Shown here: piece after piece, positions 9,086 to 16,952 of the stretch
Layout: each line of letters starts with the position of its first letter
Numbering within the stretch: the first letter of the stretch is position 1
Assembly: GCF_021556455.1 (NCBI RefSeq)
Contig: NZ_JAKGCV010000012.1
Span: forward strand, 1 to 38,367
Direction: 5' to 3'
DNA: 38,367 bases
DNA from: Streptomyces fuscigenes
GTDB lineage: Bacteria; Actinomycetota; Actinomycetes; Streptomycetales; Streptomycetaceae
Program-made: the position numbers and the translations under genes
The notes under the pieces: generated by a model
Told to the model about the DNA's origin: nothing
Database searches by the model: none
What the model saw: the letters and a program-made list of their open reading frames with translations, nothing else

Positions 9086-9452
9086 GGTGCCTCCTGGTGC
9101 GGGAAGGGGCGCGGCTCCTGGTCGGGCCGCGCCCCCACGATGCCGACCACCTCCCGCCGCCGTCCGCGCACGGGTCGCCCCGGGAGGCCGGGTTCACCCG
9201 TACGGTCGCCCGCGGGGCGGCACGTGGCGTGGGGCGTCCTCGCGCCCGGTGTCCGCACCGCGAGCGGAACGCGACCCGTAGGCGGGCGGTCGGCGGGGCA
9301 CAGACCCGCACCGCGCACCGCCCGGGGCGTGGCCGCGGTGTGCCGCCGCCCCGCTGCTACGCTGCCGCAGCAGGCCGGTGCCCACCGGCCGGGAACATCG
9401 AACGCTCCGCCGGACCGGCACAGTTGGAGCAGCGGAACAGCGGGGAGCGCAC
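9086..9452. other. Divergent intergenic region without a gene
   Basis: The region separates the VOC gene (leftward) from the DUF1304 gene (rightward) and must hold both promoters. Only a weak 5-bp hairpin (9354-9373) is seen; no convincing operator or small gene. Confidence 0.4.
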
Positions 9453-9839
9453 ATGCTGGCGGCGGGTCTCGTCCTTGCGATGATCGCGGGACTGATACAC
9501 GTGTACATCTTCGTCCTCGAATCCCTCCGATGGACGGATCCCCGCACCCGGGCGGTCTTCGGCACCTCGGAGGAACAGGCTCACACGACCCGCCAACTGG
9601 CCTTCAACCAGGGCTTCTACAACCTGTTCCTGGCCGTGGCCGCCATCGCCGGTGCGATCGTGGTGTTCACGGGCCCGGAGACCGTGGGCAGGACGCTCAC
9701 CACGACGGGCACGGCCAGCATGGTCCTCGCGGCCCTGGTCCTGCTGCTGAGCGACCGCACGAAGGTCCGCGCCGCTCTCGTCCAGGCTTTGGCGCCGGCG
9801 CTGTCGTTGATCGCGCTGCTCCTGGCCGCCGTGCTGTAA
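9453..9839 (+). CDS. DUF1304-family small integral membrane protein
   Basis: A 128-residue protein with about four hydrophobic membrane segments (residues about 1-22, 50-72, 78-98, 106-127). The motif [12 protein letters not shown] near the N-terminus and [10 protein letters not shown] in the middle are hallmarks of DUF1304. The ATG at 9453 follows GGGGAG; longer in-frame starts would add a basic, non-membrane tail. The function of the family is not established. Confidence 0.88.
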   Translation: MLAAGLVLAMIAGLIHVYIFVLESLRWTDPRTRAVFGTSEEQAHTTRQLAFNQGFYNLFLAVAAIAGAIVVFTGPETVGRTLTTTGTASMVLAALVLLLSDRTKVRAALVQALAPALSLIALLLAAVL

Positions 9840-10054
9840 CCACGCCCGACCGCTGCGCCGCCCCGGTTCCCGGCCGCCCGGTCGCCGCCGGCCGCTCCGC
9901 CGGGGGAACCCGGTTTCGCCCGGTCCGGGCCACGGTATGTGAGACCTCCGTGGCCCGGCGTCGCCCGACCCTCCGTGGCCCGGCCCGCCCGACGCGCCGT
10001 TCGGGCGGCCTTCCGCCCGGCCGCCCGGCGGCCGTGACACCGAGGGTGTGGTGC

Positions 10055-10687
10055 ATGAGTACCTGGATGCCGCGGGACGCCGTGCCCCGGTTGTGCGGGT
10101 CGGTGGCCACCGGCGCCGTGGTGGGCACGTCCGTGGGGGCGGGCACCGGGGCGGTGCTGGGCGGCCTGACCGGGATCACCGCGACCGAGCTGGCCTTCGT
10201 GGTGGCGGGCTGGACGGTGCTCTGGCCGATGGACGCGGCCGCCACCCGCGGCAACTCACGGCGCGAGGACTTCCGGCCCGCCGTCGACGAGATCGTCGTC
10301 GTGGTGGTCGCCTCGTGCGGGCTGATCGCCATCGTGCTGCTGCTCCTGCTCGGGACGGCGGACACCGGGCACGTGGGTGCGGCCACCGCACTGTTCGGTG
10401 TGTTCACGGCGTGGGCGTCCCTGCATCTGATGTACGCGACCCGGTACGCGTACCACTACTACGCGGCCTCGGGCGGGATCGACTTCAACTCCGCCGAGCC
10501 GCCCGCGTACCGGGACTTCTTCTACTTCAGCTACAACCTCGGCATGACCTACCAGGTCTCCGACACCGACGTCTCCAGTCCGACGATCCGCGCGATCGTC
10601 CTGCGCCACACCCTGCAGTCCTACGTCTTCGGCACGGGCATCCTCGCCACCGGGATCAACCTCGTCGCGGGCCTCGTGACCACCTGA
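10055..10687 (+). CDS. DUF1345-family integral membrane protein
   Basis: A 210-residue membrane protein with four or five hydrophobic segments, including [20 protein letters not shown] in the middle and a C-terminal segment before LVAGLVTT. The pattern [16 protein letters not shown] followed by [18 protein letters not shown] is typical of DUF1345 proteins. The ATG at 10055 is the best start, although no strong ribosome site precedes it. Biochemical role unknown. It converges with the alkyltransferase-like gene 23 bases away. Confidence 0.88.
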   Translation: MSTWMPRDAVPRLCGSVATGAVVGTSVGAGTGAVLGGLTGITATELAFVVAGWTVLWPMDAAATRGNSRREDFRPAVDEIVVVVVASCGLIAIVLLLLLGTADTGHVGAATALFGVFTAWASLHLMYATRYAYHYYAASGGIDFNSAEPPAYRDFFYFSYNLGMTYQVSDTDVSSPTIRAIVLRHTLQSYVFGTGILATGINLVAGLVTT

Positions 10688-10710
10688 GGGGGCGGTGCGC
10701 CGCCGGGGCG

Positions 10711-10995
10711 TCAGGGCGCCCAGTGGTACCGGGCACGCGCCATGTCCACGCGCGCGCCGCGCATCGGCGTCCCCTCGGCGACGAACAGCTCCGCCGCCCG
10801 CCCACCGTGGCAGGAGGGCGGCGTGCCGTCGGCGCGGACCACACGCCACCAGGGCACGTTCTCGTCGAGCAGGCTCATGGCCCGCCCCACCTGGCGCGGG
10901 CCGGCACCGACGCGCCGCCCCACGTCGCCGTAGGAGGCCACCGAGCCCGCGGGGATCTCAGAGACCGCTGCCCGGACCTCTTCGACGCGAGTCAC
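10711..10995 (-). CDS. Alkyltransferase-like protein (ATL), MGMT-related DNA-binding domain
   Basis: A 94-residue protein matching only the C-terminal DNA-binding domain of O6-methylguanine-DNA methyltransferases. At the active site, where MGMT has PCHR with the methyl-accepting Cys, it has PWWRVV, so it cannot accept alkyl groups. ATL proteins of this kind bind O6-alkylguanine lesions and flag them for nucleotide excision repair. The helix region GDVGRRVGAGPRQVGRAM is conserved. Promoter details are not clear. Confidence 0.9.
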   Translation of the reverse strand: MTRVEEVRAAVSEIPAGSVASYGDVGRRVGAGPRQVGRAMSLLDENVPWWRVVRADGTPPSCHGGRAAELFVAEGTPMRGARVDMARARYHWAP

Positions 10996-11002
10996 GGCCG
11001 CT

Positions 11003-11044
11003 CCTCGGTGTTCATGCTCTACGCCTCGGTGCTCATGCTCAACG
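11003..11044. repeat. Two 21-bp direct repeats upstream of the ATL gene
   Basis: Units 11003-11023 and 11024-11044 differ at two positions. They lie just upstream of the ATL start and downstream of rpsN. They could be regulatory or a chance duplication. Confidence 0.75.
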
Positions 11045-11230
11045 CCTTCTCCAGGGCCCCGCCCTTGCGGCTCCGTCCGCCGCGCACCGGCTTCCGTCCC
11101 CCGGGTACCCGGCGCAGGCGGGCCGATGCCCGCGCGGCCCTCCCCCGCGGGCTCCTGCCCGCCCCGCCGTCCTCCTCTCCCGTCCGTTCCGGCGCGGGGG
11201 CCGTCACCCGTGCCCGGCCCCCGCGGACGG

Positions 11231-11536
11231 TCACCAGGAGGACTTCGTCACCCCGGGGAGGTTTCCGGCATGGGCCTGCGTGCGCACGTTCACCCGGGAG
11301 AGGCCGAACTTGCGGAGGTGGCCGCGGGGGCGGCCGTCCGTGCTGTCGCGGTTGCGCACGCGGGTGGCGCTCGCGTCGCGGGGCTGGCGGTCCAGTTCCG
11401 CCCGGGCGGCGGCCTTCTCCCCGATCGTGCTCCGCGGCGACCTCAGGATCCCCTTGAGTTCGGCGCGCCGCTGCGCGTAGCGGGCCACGATCAGCTTGCG
11501 CCTCTCGTTCTTCGCGATCTTGCTCCTCTTCGCCAT
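11231..11536 (-). CDS. rpsN: 30S ribosomal protein uS14, zinc-independent form
   Basis: A 101-residue uS14 starting [14 protein letters not shown] and ending LPGVTKSSW. The long form without CxxC zinc ligands is the zinc-free paralogue; it has no Cys at all. It replaces zinc-binding uS14 when zinc is scarce. The start ATG overlaps the rpmB stop (TGATG), so translation is coupled to rpmB. Both would be driven from the Zur-like box at 11806-11824. Confidence 0.97.
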   Translation of the reverse strand: MAKRSKIAKNERRKLIVARYAQRRAELKGILRSPRSTIGEKAAARAELDRQPRDASATRVRNRDSTDGRPRGHLRKFGLSRVNVRTQAHAGNLPGVTKSSW

Positions 11537-11772
11537 CAGACCCGCTCCCCGCGGGCGCGGATCCGGGCCACGACGGCCTCGACCCCGCTGATGTCGACGG
11601 TCTTGACGGCGCGCGCGCTGAGCCTCAGCCGGACGTACCGCCCCTCGCCGGGCAGCCAGTAGCGCCTGGTCTGGATGTTGGGGTCGAAGCGGCGCGAGGT
11701 GCGCCGGTGGGAGTGGGAGACCTTCTTGCCGAACACCGGTCGGGCGCCGGTCAGCTGGCAGTGGGCGGACAT
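11536..11772 (-). CDS. rpmB: 50S ribosomal protein bL28, zinc-independent paralogue
   Basis: A 78-residue bL28 ([16 protein letters not shown] ... [16 protein letters not shown]). It contains only one Cys, so it cannot form the four-Cys zinc site of the zinc-binding form. The ATG at 11772 is chosen because bL28 begins with this Ser/Ala-x-x-Cys-x-x-Thr-Gly segment; a longer in-frame start would run into the operator. First gene of the leftward rpmB-rpsN pair. Confidence 0.96.
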   Translation of the reverse strand: MSAHCQLTGARPVFGKKVSHSHRRTSRRFDPNIQTRRYWLPGEGRYVRLRLSARAVKTVDISGVEAVVARIRARGERV

Positions 11773-11805
11773 ACGGAGGCTGCCTCTCTCTTCACCGAGG
11801 TTATC

Positions 11806-11824
11806 GATAATGGAAATCATTGTC
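11806..11824. promoter_or_regulatory. Zur-type operator between rpmB and rpmG
   Basis: GATAATG (11806-11812) and CATTGTC (11818-11824) flank GAAAT and form an imperfect 7-5-7 palindrome. The core AATGGAAATCATT resembles Streptomyces Zur boxes, and the flanking genes are zinc-free ribosomal proteins, the classic Zur targets. The site lies 33 bases before rpmB and 14 bases before rpmG, so one repressor site can silence both directions when zinc is replete. Confidence 0.88.
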
Positions 11825-11838
11825 GTATGCTACCCGCC

Positions 11839-12003
11839 ATGGCTCGCAACGAGGTACGTCCGATCGTCAAGCTCCGCTCCACCGCCGGAACCGGCTACAC
11901 GTACGTGACCCGCAAGAACCGCCGGAACAACCCGGACCGGCTGGTCCTTCGCAAGTTCGACCCGGTGGCGCGCCGCCACGTCGAATTCCGCGAGGAGCGC
12001 TGA
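11839..12003 (+). CDS. rpmG: 50S ribosomal protein bL33, zinc-independent paralogue
   Basis: A 54-residue bL33 ([19 protein letters not shown] ... [16 protein letters not shown]). The CxxC pairs of the zinc form are absent. The ATG lies only 14 bases after the Zur-like box and has no evident ribosome site, which suggests a very short leader or leaderless mRNA. First gene of the rightward zinc-starvation operon. Confidence 0.97.
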   Translation: MARNEVRPIVKLRSTAGTGYTYVTRKNRRNNPDRLVLRKFDPVARRHVEFREER

Positions 12004-12068
12004 CCGCGCACCGCCCCCACGGCCGCCCCGCTCCACCCCACCCCACCCCGACGCAGGGAACAGACAGC

Positions 12069-12353
12069 ATGAAGCCCGAAACCCACCCCGCCCACCGCCC
12101 GGTCGTCCAACGCGGCAGACCGGGCGGCTCCGCCCTCCCGACCCGTTCGACGACAACCGGCGACCGCACGACGAACGGGCCCGAACCGACCGCGCCCACC
12201 GGGCGGCACGACGGCCGCATCCCCCCGGTGGCCGGCATCGAGACGCCCTCGGAGGGCCACCCCGTCGGCACCCAGACTCCCCGCGTACGGGACAGCGCCG
12301 CGCGGGCCGACCGGTTCGGGCGCCGCGAGGGACAGGGCGGAGGACGGCGGTGA
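12069..12353 (+). CDS. Highly diverged bL31-like (type B, zinc-free) protein
   Basis: A 94-residue ORF between rpmG and the COG0523 gene, the position where type B bL31 (rpmE2) is found in related islands. Its pattern follows type B bL31: MKPETHPAHRPVVQRG (family MKPxIHPxYRPVVFRD), TRSTTTGDRT (family TRSTxTSDKT), IPPVAGIETPSEGHP (family YPVxxVEISSxSHP) and a C-terminal R-DSA-RADRFGRR match. Many hydrophobic core residues are replaced, and a Pro/Gly/Arg-rich insert makes it about 10 residues longer than usual. The TGA overlaps the next gene's GTG (GTGA). It may be decaying or altered in function; homology is seen by pattern only. Confidence 0.68.
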   Translation: MKPETHPAHRPVVQRGRPGGSALPTRSTTTGDRTTNGPEPTAPTGRHDGRIPPVAGIETPSEGHPVGTQTPRVRDSAARADRFGRREGQGGGRR

Positions 12354-13496
12354 CCGCCGCGGGACCGATGCCCGTGGTGCTGGTGGGCGGACTGCACGCC
12401 GACGCCCGCCGCGCCACCGTCGACCGGCTGCTGCGCGAGGTGCCCGGCAGCGTCGCCCTGCACCACGACCTGTCCGCCGGCCCCGCGGGTACCGTACGGC
12501 GCAGCGTCCGCGACGCCACCGGCGAGACGGGGGCGGACACCCCTGGTCGACGACTGCGCCTGCTGCGCCCTGCGGGAGGACCTCGTTCCCGAGCTGCGCC
12601 GGCTGGCCCACGCGGGCACGACACGTCTCGCGGTCGTCGAGCTGTGGGACTCCGTCGAGCCGAGCGGTATGGCCGAGGTCGTCGCCGCCCACGGCGGCGG
12701 CGCCTTCCGGCTCACCGGTGTGATGACCGCCGTGGACCCTTCCCTCGTCCTGGACTGCCTGTCCAACGCCGACGACCTGGCGGAGGCCGGACTGGCCGCG
12801 GCCGCCAGGGACCGGCGCACGGTCGGCGACACCTTCGCACGGCAGTTGGAGTACGCCCCCGTCCTCGCCGTGGCCGACAGCCCGGACGCCGGACTCGACG
12901 ATCTCGCGCTCCTGCGGCAGTTGCATCCGACCGCGCTCCATGTCCCCCTCGCTTCCGGCGGGTTGGGCGCGGCCGCCGTCGCGGGTTTCGACGTGGCCGC
13001 CGCGGCCGCCGCCCAGCATCCGGCCTGTGCGAGGCTCCCCCACGACTGCGACGCGGAGGGCATCAGCACACTCGTGTGGCGGCGGCGCCGCCCCTTCCAC
13101 GCTGGCCGCCTCTACGAAGCGCTGGAGGATCTGTGCTGTGCCGCGGCACGCAGCCGGGGCAGGTTCTGGCTCGCGGACCGGCCCGACAGCCTGCTCGCCT
13201 GGGAGGCGGCGGGCGGAGCGCTGTGCGTGGAGAACGCGGGGCCGTGGATGGCGGCCCTCCCGGACGCCGCCTGGGAGTTGATGCCCGCCGAGCGCCGCAC
13301 CGCTGCCGCGCTGGACTGGCACGCCGAGCACGGCGACCGCTGTCAGCACCTCGTCTTCACCTCGCCCGGCCTCGACCGGGCGGGACTGCTCGCGCTGCTC
13401 GACGCCTGCCTGCTCACCGACGAGGAGGTGGCGTCCGGGCCCGGCGCCTGGGCCGACCCCAGCGGCTTCGACGAACTGCTCGCCCCGCTCCCCTGA
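12350..13496 (+). pseudogene. COG0523/CobW-like putative zinc metallochaperone, interrupted by a frameshift
   Basis: The N-terminal part starts at GTG 12350 (GTGA overlap with the bL31-like gene, GGAGG upstream) and reads PVVLVGGLHADARRATVDRL, then VALHHDLSAGPAGTVRR. At 12540-12543, a run of four C, the frame must gain one base to continue as LVDDCACCALREDLVPEL and VVELWDSVEPSGMAEVV. The CxCC motif (CACC) and the C-terminal CobW_C-like segment (TLVWRRRRPFHAGRLYEAL) then follow to the TGA at 13494. With one extra C it would encode about 381 residues. A canonical GxxGxGKT/S P-loop is not visible. These proteins are thought to deliver zinc or act in zinc starvation. The shift is either a real mutation or an assembly error. 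Confidence 0.82.
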
Positions 13497-13591
13497 CCCG
13501 CCCCGCCCTGTCCCGCCCTGTCCCGCCACACCACTGACACGTCCGCCACCACACCACCGACGCGTCCCACCACACGACCGAGGAAGCTCCC

Positions 13592-13828
13592 GTGCCCCGA
13601 TCCGCGAAGGGCGCCCCCGCCCGCACGCCCCGCCCGAACCCGCTCGACGCCGCCGGCATCACGTACATCGACTACAAGGACACCGACCTGCTGCGGCGGT
13701 TCATCTCCGACCGGGGCAAGATCCGCAGCCGACGGGTCACCCGCGTGACCCGGCAGCAGCAGCGCCGGCTCGCCCGGGCCGTCAAGAACGCCCGCGAGAT
13801 GGCGCTCCTCCCCTACTCCACCCGCTGA
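13592..13828 (+). CDS. rpsR: 30S ribosomal protein bS18, zinc-independent paralogue
   Basis: A 78-residue bS18 ([35 protein letters not shown]). It has no Cys residues, unlike zinc-binding bS18 paralogues. The start is GTG at 13592 with AGGAAG at 13581-13586. It follows the COG0523 gene by 95 bases in the same direction and is likely part of the Zur-controlled operon. Confidence 0.96.
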   Translation: MPRSAKGAPARTPRPNPLDAAGITYIDYKDTDLLRRFISDRGKIRSRRVTRVTRQQQRRLARAVKNAREMALLPYSTR

Positions 13829-13882
13829 CCTCCGGGCGCCCCACGGCCTCCCCACGGGCTCCCGTACGACGAAAGGACCGTC

Positions 13883-14053
13883 ATGGCTGTTCCCAAGCGC
13901 AAGATGTCCCGCAGCAACACCCGTCACCGCCGTGCCCAGTGGCGGGCGAGCGCGCCGGTGCTCGTCCCCGTCACCGTCGACGGAAGCATCCATCTGGTGC
14001 CCCAGCACCTGAGGAAGGCGTACGAGCGCGGCCTTCTGCGGCCGGACGGCTGA
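13883..14053 (+). CDS. rpmF: 50S ribosomal protein bL32, zinc-independent paralogue
   Basis: A 56-residue bL32 ([20 protein letters not shown]). The C-terminal half, which in zinc forms carries two CxxC pairs, reads [21 protein letters not shown] with no Cys. It is preceded by GAAAGGA (13871-13877) and lies 54 bases after rpsR. It is the last gene of the ribosomal array. Confidence 0.95.
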   Translation: MAVPKRKMSRSNTRHRRAQWRASAPVLVPVTVDGSIHLVPQHLRKAYERGLLRPDG

Positions 14054-14367
14054 ACCCCGCGCCAGCCGTCACCGGGGGCACCGGCCGGCAGCCACCGGCG
14101 GCCACGCGCAGCCGTCGGCACGAGGACACTCCGGTCGATGGCCGGTGTCCCCCGCCCGGCCGCCGGCGCCCGGCGGGTGCCGCGCAGGTGCCGCGGGTGT
14201 GCTCCGAGCGGGCGAAAGGCCTCCGTGCGGGGTTCGCCGCCGAATTTCCCGGGTACCCGGCCCGCCGGTGATCGGGTTCCGTTCCCGTCACGTCCCGTGA
14301 CCAGGCGGCGCTGCCGCGGGGTGCGGGACCGCCGGTGCGGCACTTCGCCGCGACCTCAGGAGGAGAC
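14054..14367. other. Intergenic region before the repeat-peptide operon
   Basis: No gene seen. It contains a perfect 12-bp palindrome CCGGGTACCCGG (14249-14260) and a 6-bp inverted repeat GTCACG/CGTGAC with a 3-base spacer (14287-14301). These could be operator sites for the genes at 14368. No second Zur-like AT-rich box was found. Confidence 0.45.
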
Positions 14368-14616
14368 ATGATGAGTTCAGACCAGGACCCGAACCGCCAG
14401 GAGGGCCCCGCGGACGGCGGCGCGGCGGGCAGCCCCGGCGTCCACGACGGCGGGGCGGACGGCGGAGCCGAAGGCCCCGCGGACGGCGGCGCGGCCGGCA
14501 CCCCCGGCGTCCACGACGGCGGAGCGGACGGCGGAGCCGAAGGCCCCGCAGACGGCGGCGCGGCCGGCACCCCCGGCGTCCACGACGGCGGAGCGGACGG
14601 CGGAGCCGGGGCTTGA
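14368..14616 (+). CDS. 82-residue repeat peptide, candidate substrate of the adjacent JmjC oxygenase
   Basis: The start ATG follows a perfect AGGAGG (14359-14364). A short head (MMSSDQDPNRQ) is followed by three 23-residue repeats, each beginning EGPADGG, passing through PGVHDGG and ending ADGGA, then Gly-Ala and stop. The composition is Gly, Ala, Asp, Glu and Pro, with exactly one His and one Val per repeat; no Cys, Lys, aromatic or membrane segment. The DNA repeats are 69 bp, and units 2 and 3 differ at one base. The TGA overlaps the TTG start of the JmjC gene, so the two are translationally coupled. I do not recognise the family. It resembles a multicore precursor peptide, or it may be a disordered partner. 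Confidence 0.72.
   Translation: MMSSDQDPNRQEGPADGGAAGSPGVHDGGADGGAEGPADGGAAGTPGVHDGGADGGAEGPADGGAAGTPGVHDGGADGGAGA
14401..14607 (+). repeat. Three 69-bp in-frame tandem repeats
   Basis: Units at 14401-14469, 14470-14538 and 14539-14607. Unit 2 and unit 3 differ only by one silent change (GCG to GCA); unit 1 differs by a handful of bases, one of which changes Thr to Ser. Confidence 0.92.
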
Positions 14617-15818
14617 GCACTCGTCGGACCCCGCTTCCGGACACCGGTGCCGCGTCGGGCGCCGGTGTCCTGGAGTCCCGCCTGGTCGGCTCGACCCGCG
14701 AGGAATTCGCCCGTGACGTCTGGGCCCGCAGGCCCCTGCTCACCCGCCGGGCGAGCGACTTCACCGACCTGTTCTCCGCGGACGCGGTGGACGAGCTGAT
14801 CTCCCGGCGGGGGCTGCGAACGCCCTTCCTCCGCGTCGCCAAGGAGGGAGCCACCCTCCCCGATTCGTCCTTCACCTCCTCCGGCGGTGTCGGGGCGACG
14901 ATCGGCGACCAGCTCGACGACACCGCCCTGTGGCGGAGCTTCGCCGGGGGAAGCACACTCGTGCTCCAGGCGCTGCAGCGCACCTGGGCGCCCGTCGGCG
15001 CGCTCACGTCGGCGCTCGCCTCGGAACTCGGGCACCCGGTCCAGGCCAACGCCTATGTGACGCCGCCGCAGAATCGCGGCTTCGACGACCACTACGACGT
15101 GCACGACGTCTTCGTCCTGCAGATCGAGGGAACGAAGCGCTGGATCGTCCACGAGCCCGTCCACCGCGACCCGCTGCGCGACCAGCCGTGGAACGAGTAC
15201 GCCTCCGCCATCTCCGCGGCGGCCGGGGAACCGGCCTTCCTCGACACCGTCCTGGAGCCGGGCGACGTCCTCTACCTCCCGCGCGGCTGGCTCCACGCCG
15301 CCGAGGCGCAGGGCGCGGTGTCCATCCACCTGACGCTCGGCGTCCACACCTGGACACGGCACTCCCTCGCCGAGCAACTGGTCGCTTCCGCACTGGACCT
15401 GTTGCGCGACGAACCCGAGATGCGCGCCTCCCTGCCGCTCGGCGCCGACGGCCCCGGGGACGAACTCGCTGCGGTCCGGGAACGGCTGGCCGCCGCGCTC
15501 GCCGAGGCCGATCCCGCGCCCCGCTTCCACCGCGCCCGGCGCGGCCAGGCCCGCCCGGAGCCGCTGGGGCCGCTCGCCCAGCTCGCCGCCGTCGACACGC
15601 AGGCCCCGGACTCGCCCGTACGCCTGCGCGGCGCGCTGGAGGCGCGCCTGGAGGGCACCCGGCTGACCACGCGCGTCGGCTGGCTCGACTTCTCCGAGGA
15701 GGAGCTGCCCCGGGTGAAGAGCCTGCTCGAAGGTGAGGTCCACGCCGCCGGCGATCTGGGCGCCGGGCTGGCCGAAAGGCTCCTGCGGGCGGGCGTACTG
15801 GTCCCGGTCGGCCCTTGA
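14613..15818 (+). CDS. JmjC/cupin_4-type Fe(II)/2-oxoglutarate oxygenase (ribosomal-oxygenase-like)
   Basis: A 401-residue protein starting at TTG 14613, overlapping the repeat-peptide stop (TTGA). The JmjC core shows the metal motif His160-x-Asp162 in FDDHYDVHDVFVLQIEGTKRW and LEPGDVLYLPRGWLHAAE with the distal His228. The winged-helix-like C-terminal region resembles the extra domain of bacterial ROX (YcfD-like) and human MINA53/NO66, which hydroxylate Arg or His of ribosomal proteins. The family acts on peptide side chains in the cytoplasm. Coupling to a peptide with one His per repeat suggests that peptide as substrate; the adjacent ribosomal genes offer another possibility. Confidence 0.85.
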   Translation: MSTRRTPLPDTGAASGAGVLESRLVGSTREEFARDVWARRPLLTRRASDFTDLFSADAVDELISRRGLRTPFLRVAKEGATLPDSSFTSSGGVGATIGDQLDDTALWRSFAGGSTLVLQALQRTWAPVGALTSALASELGHPVQANAYVTPPQNRGFDDHYDVHDVFVLQIEGTKRWIVHEPVHRDPLRDQPWNEYASAISAAAGEPAFLDTVLEPGDVLYLPRGWLHAAEAQGAVSIHLTLGVHTWTRHSLAEQLVASALDLLRDEPEMRASLPLGADGPGDELAAVRERLAAALAEADPAPRFHRARRGQARPEPLGPLAQLAAVDTQAPDSPVRLRGALEARLEGTRLTTRVGWLDFSEEELPRVKSLLEGEVHAAGDLGAGLAERLLRAGVLVPVGP

Positions 15819-15834
15819 AGGGGTACGGTGCCCG

Positions 15835-16725
15835 GTGAGGGAGCGATTCTTCTGCGCGGACGCCGCCCGGGCGCGCGGGGACGCACTGGCCGGGACCGCC
15901 CCGTACGGCGTGGTGTGGATCCTCGTCGAGTACCGGGGAGGCTGGCCGCACAACGGTTTCGAGGGGCTCGACCTCGACCCGGAGACCAAGAGGGTCGTCT
16001 TCGCCGCCGCGCAGGCGGTGCGGGCACGTGTGCTGCTGGTGCGGCGGCACGGGCGCCGGCTGCCCGAAGGCCCTCCGCGCTGGGCCGTCCTGCGGTACGG
16101 GAACGACGGCGCCCACCGGCAGCAGTGGGGCGTCTGGAACCGCGACGAGGACCTGCGGGAGATCGTCGGGGCCCTCGGCGCCCCCGGCGAACCGGACAGC
16201 CGCCCTCTCGTCCTCGTCTGCGCACACGGTGTGCACGACGCGTGCTGCGCCGTGCGCGGCAGGCCCGCGGGCCGGGTCCTGAGCGAGGCCCGGCCGGACC
16301 TGGTGTGGGAGTGCACACACGTCGGCGGCGACAGGTTCGCCGCCAACGTCGTCGTCCTGCCGGACGGCGTCTACTACGGCGGGCTCGACTCCTCGTCCGC
16401 CCTCCTGGCCGTCGAGGAACACCTGGCGGGCCGCATCCGCGCGGACCACCTGCGCGGATACACGAACCTCAATCCCCCGCAGCAGGCCGCGACAGCCGCC
16501 GTACTGCGCGCCCACGGCCCGGCCGGCCGGCACGACTACGCGGTGGTGGAGACGCTGCGCGTCGGCGACCGCTGGCGGGTCCGGGTGGCCGGACGCCCGC
16601 CGGACGGCCCGGTCTTCGACGTCGAGGTGCGCGCCGACCGCACGGCCCCGGAGCGGCTGACCTGCAACGGGACGGTTCCCAGTTCGGCCGTCCGCTACAC
16701 GGTCACCTCGCTGCGCGCACACTGA
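15835..16725 (+). CDS. Sucrase/ferredoxin-like (thioredoxin-fold [2Fe-2S]) family protein
   Basis: A 296-residue protein of the sucrase/ferredoxin-like family. N-terminal signature CADAARARGDALAGTAPYG; central VCAHGVHDACCAVRGRP with the Cys cluster expected for a [2Fe-2S] thioredoxin-like fold; then WECTHVGGDRFAANVVVLPD and YYGG. The GTG at 15835 was chosen over longer in-frame starts because those overlap the JmjC gene; GAAGGGG lies 11 bases upstream. It follows the JmjC stop by 16 bases and is likely co-transcribed. It could supply electrons to, or repair, the oxygenase iron centre (inference). Confidence 0.85.
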   Translation: MRERFFCADAARARGDALAGTAPYGVVWILVEYRGGWPHNGFEGLDLDPETKRVVFAAAQAVRARVLLVRRHGRRLPEGPPRWAVLRYGNDGAHRQQWGVWNRDEDLREIVGALGAPGEPDSRPLVLVCAHGVHDACCAVRGRPAGRVLSEARPDLVWECTHVGGDRFAANVVVLPDGVYYGGLDSSSALLAVEEHLAGRIRADHLRGYTNLNPPQQAATAAVLRAHGPAGRHDYAVVETLRVGDRWRVRVAGRPPDGPVFDVEVRADRTAPERLTCNGTVPSSAVRYTVTSLRAH

Positions 16726-16952
16726 GCACGGCGGTCGCGCCGGGGTGGGGAAGAGGCGTTCAGCGAACCGTGCGGGCAGCTGGCCGGTACGGCGTCCGGG
16801 CGCCGCGACAGGCCTGGGCCCGGGCGGGCGCCGAGCCGGGGACCGTATGGCGTCCGCCCCGATCCAGCACGGCCCCTCCGGTCGCCGGACCGGACCGAAC
16901 TCCGCTGCTGACGACGGCCATTGACGTGAGCCCAGGACGTGCCGGGACCGCG

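Noticed and set aside
6287..10054. Long plus-strand open frame continuing upstream of the DUF1345 gene
   Set aside because: It is antisense to the SDR and VOC genes, overlaps the TetR gene in another frame and encodes Arg/Gly/Ala-rich sequence typical of high-GC shadow frames. Only the part from 10055 matches a family.
11867..13529. Long minus-strand frames antisense to the COG0523 gene
   Set aside because: Their translations show no domain, while the plus strand has conserved CxCC and CobW-like segments in two frames joined at a C run.
14401..14607. CRISPR-like array
   Set aside because: The 69-bp units are contiguous, coding and have no spacers.
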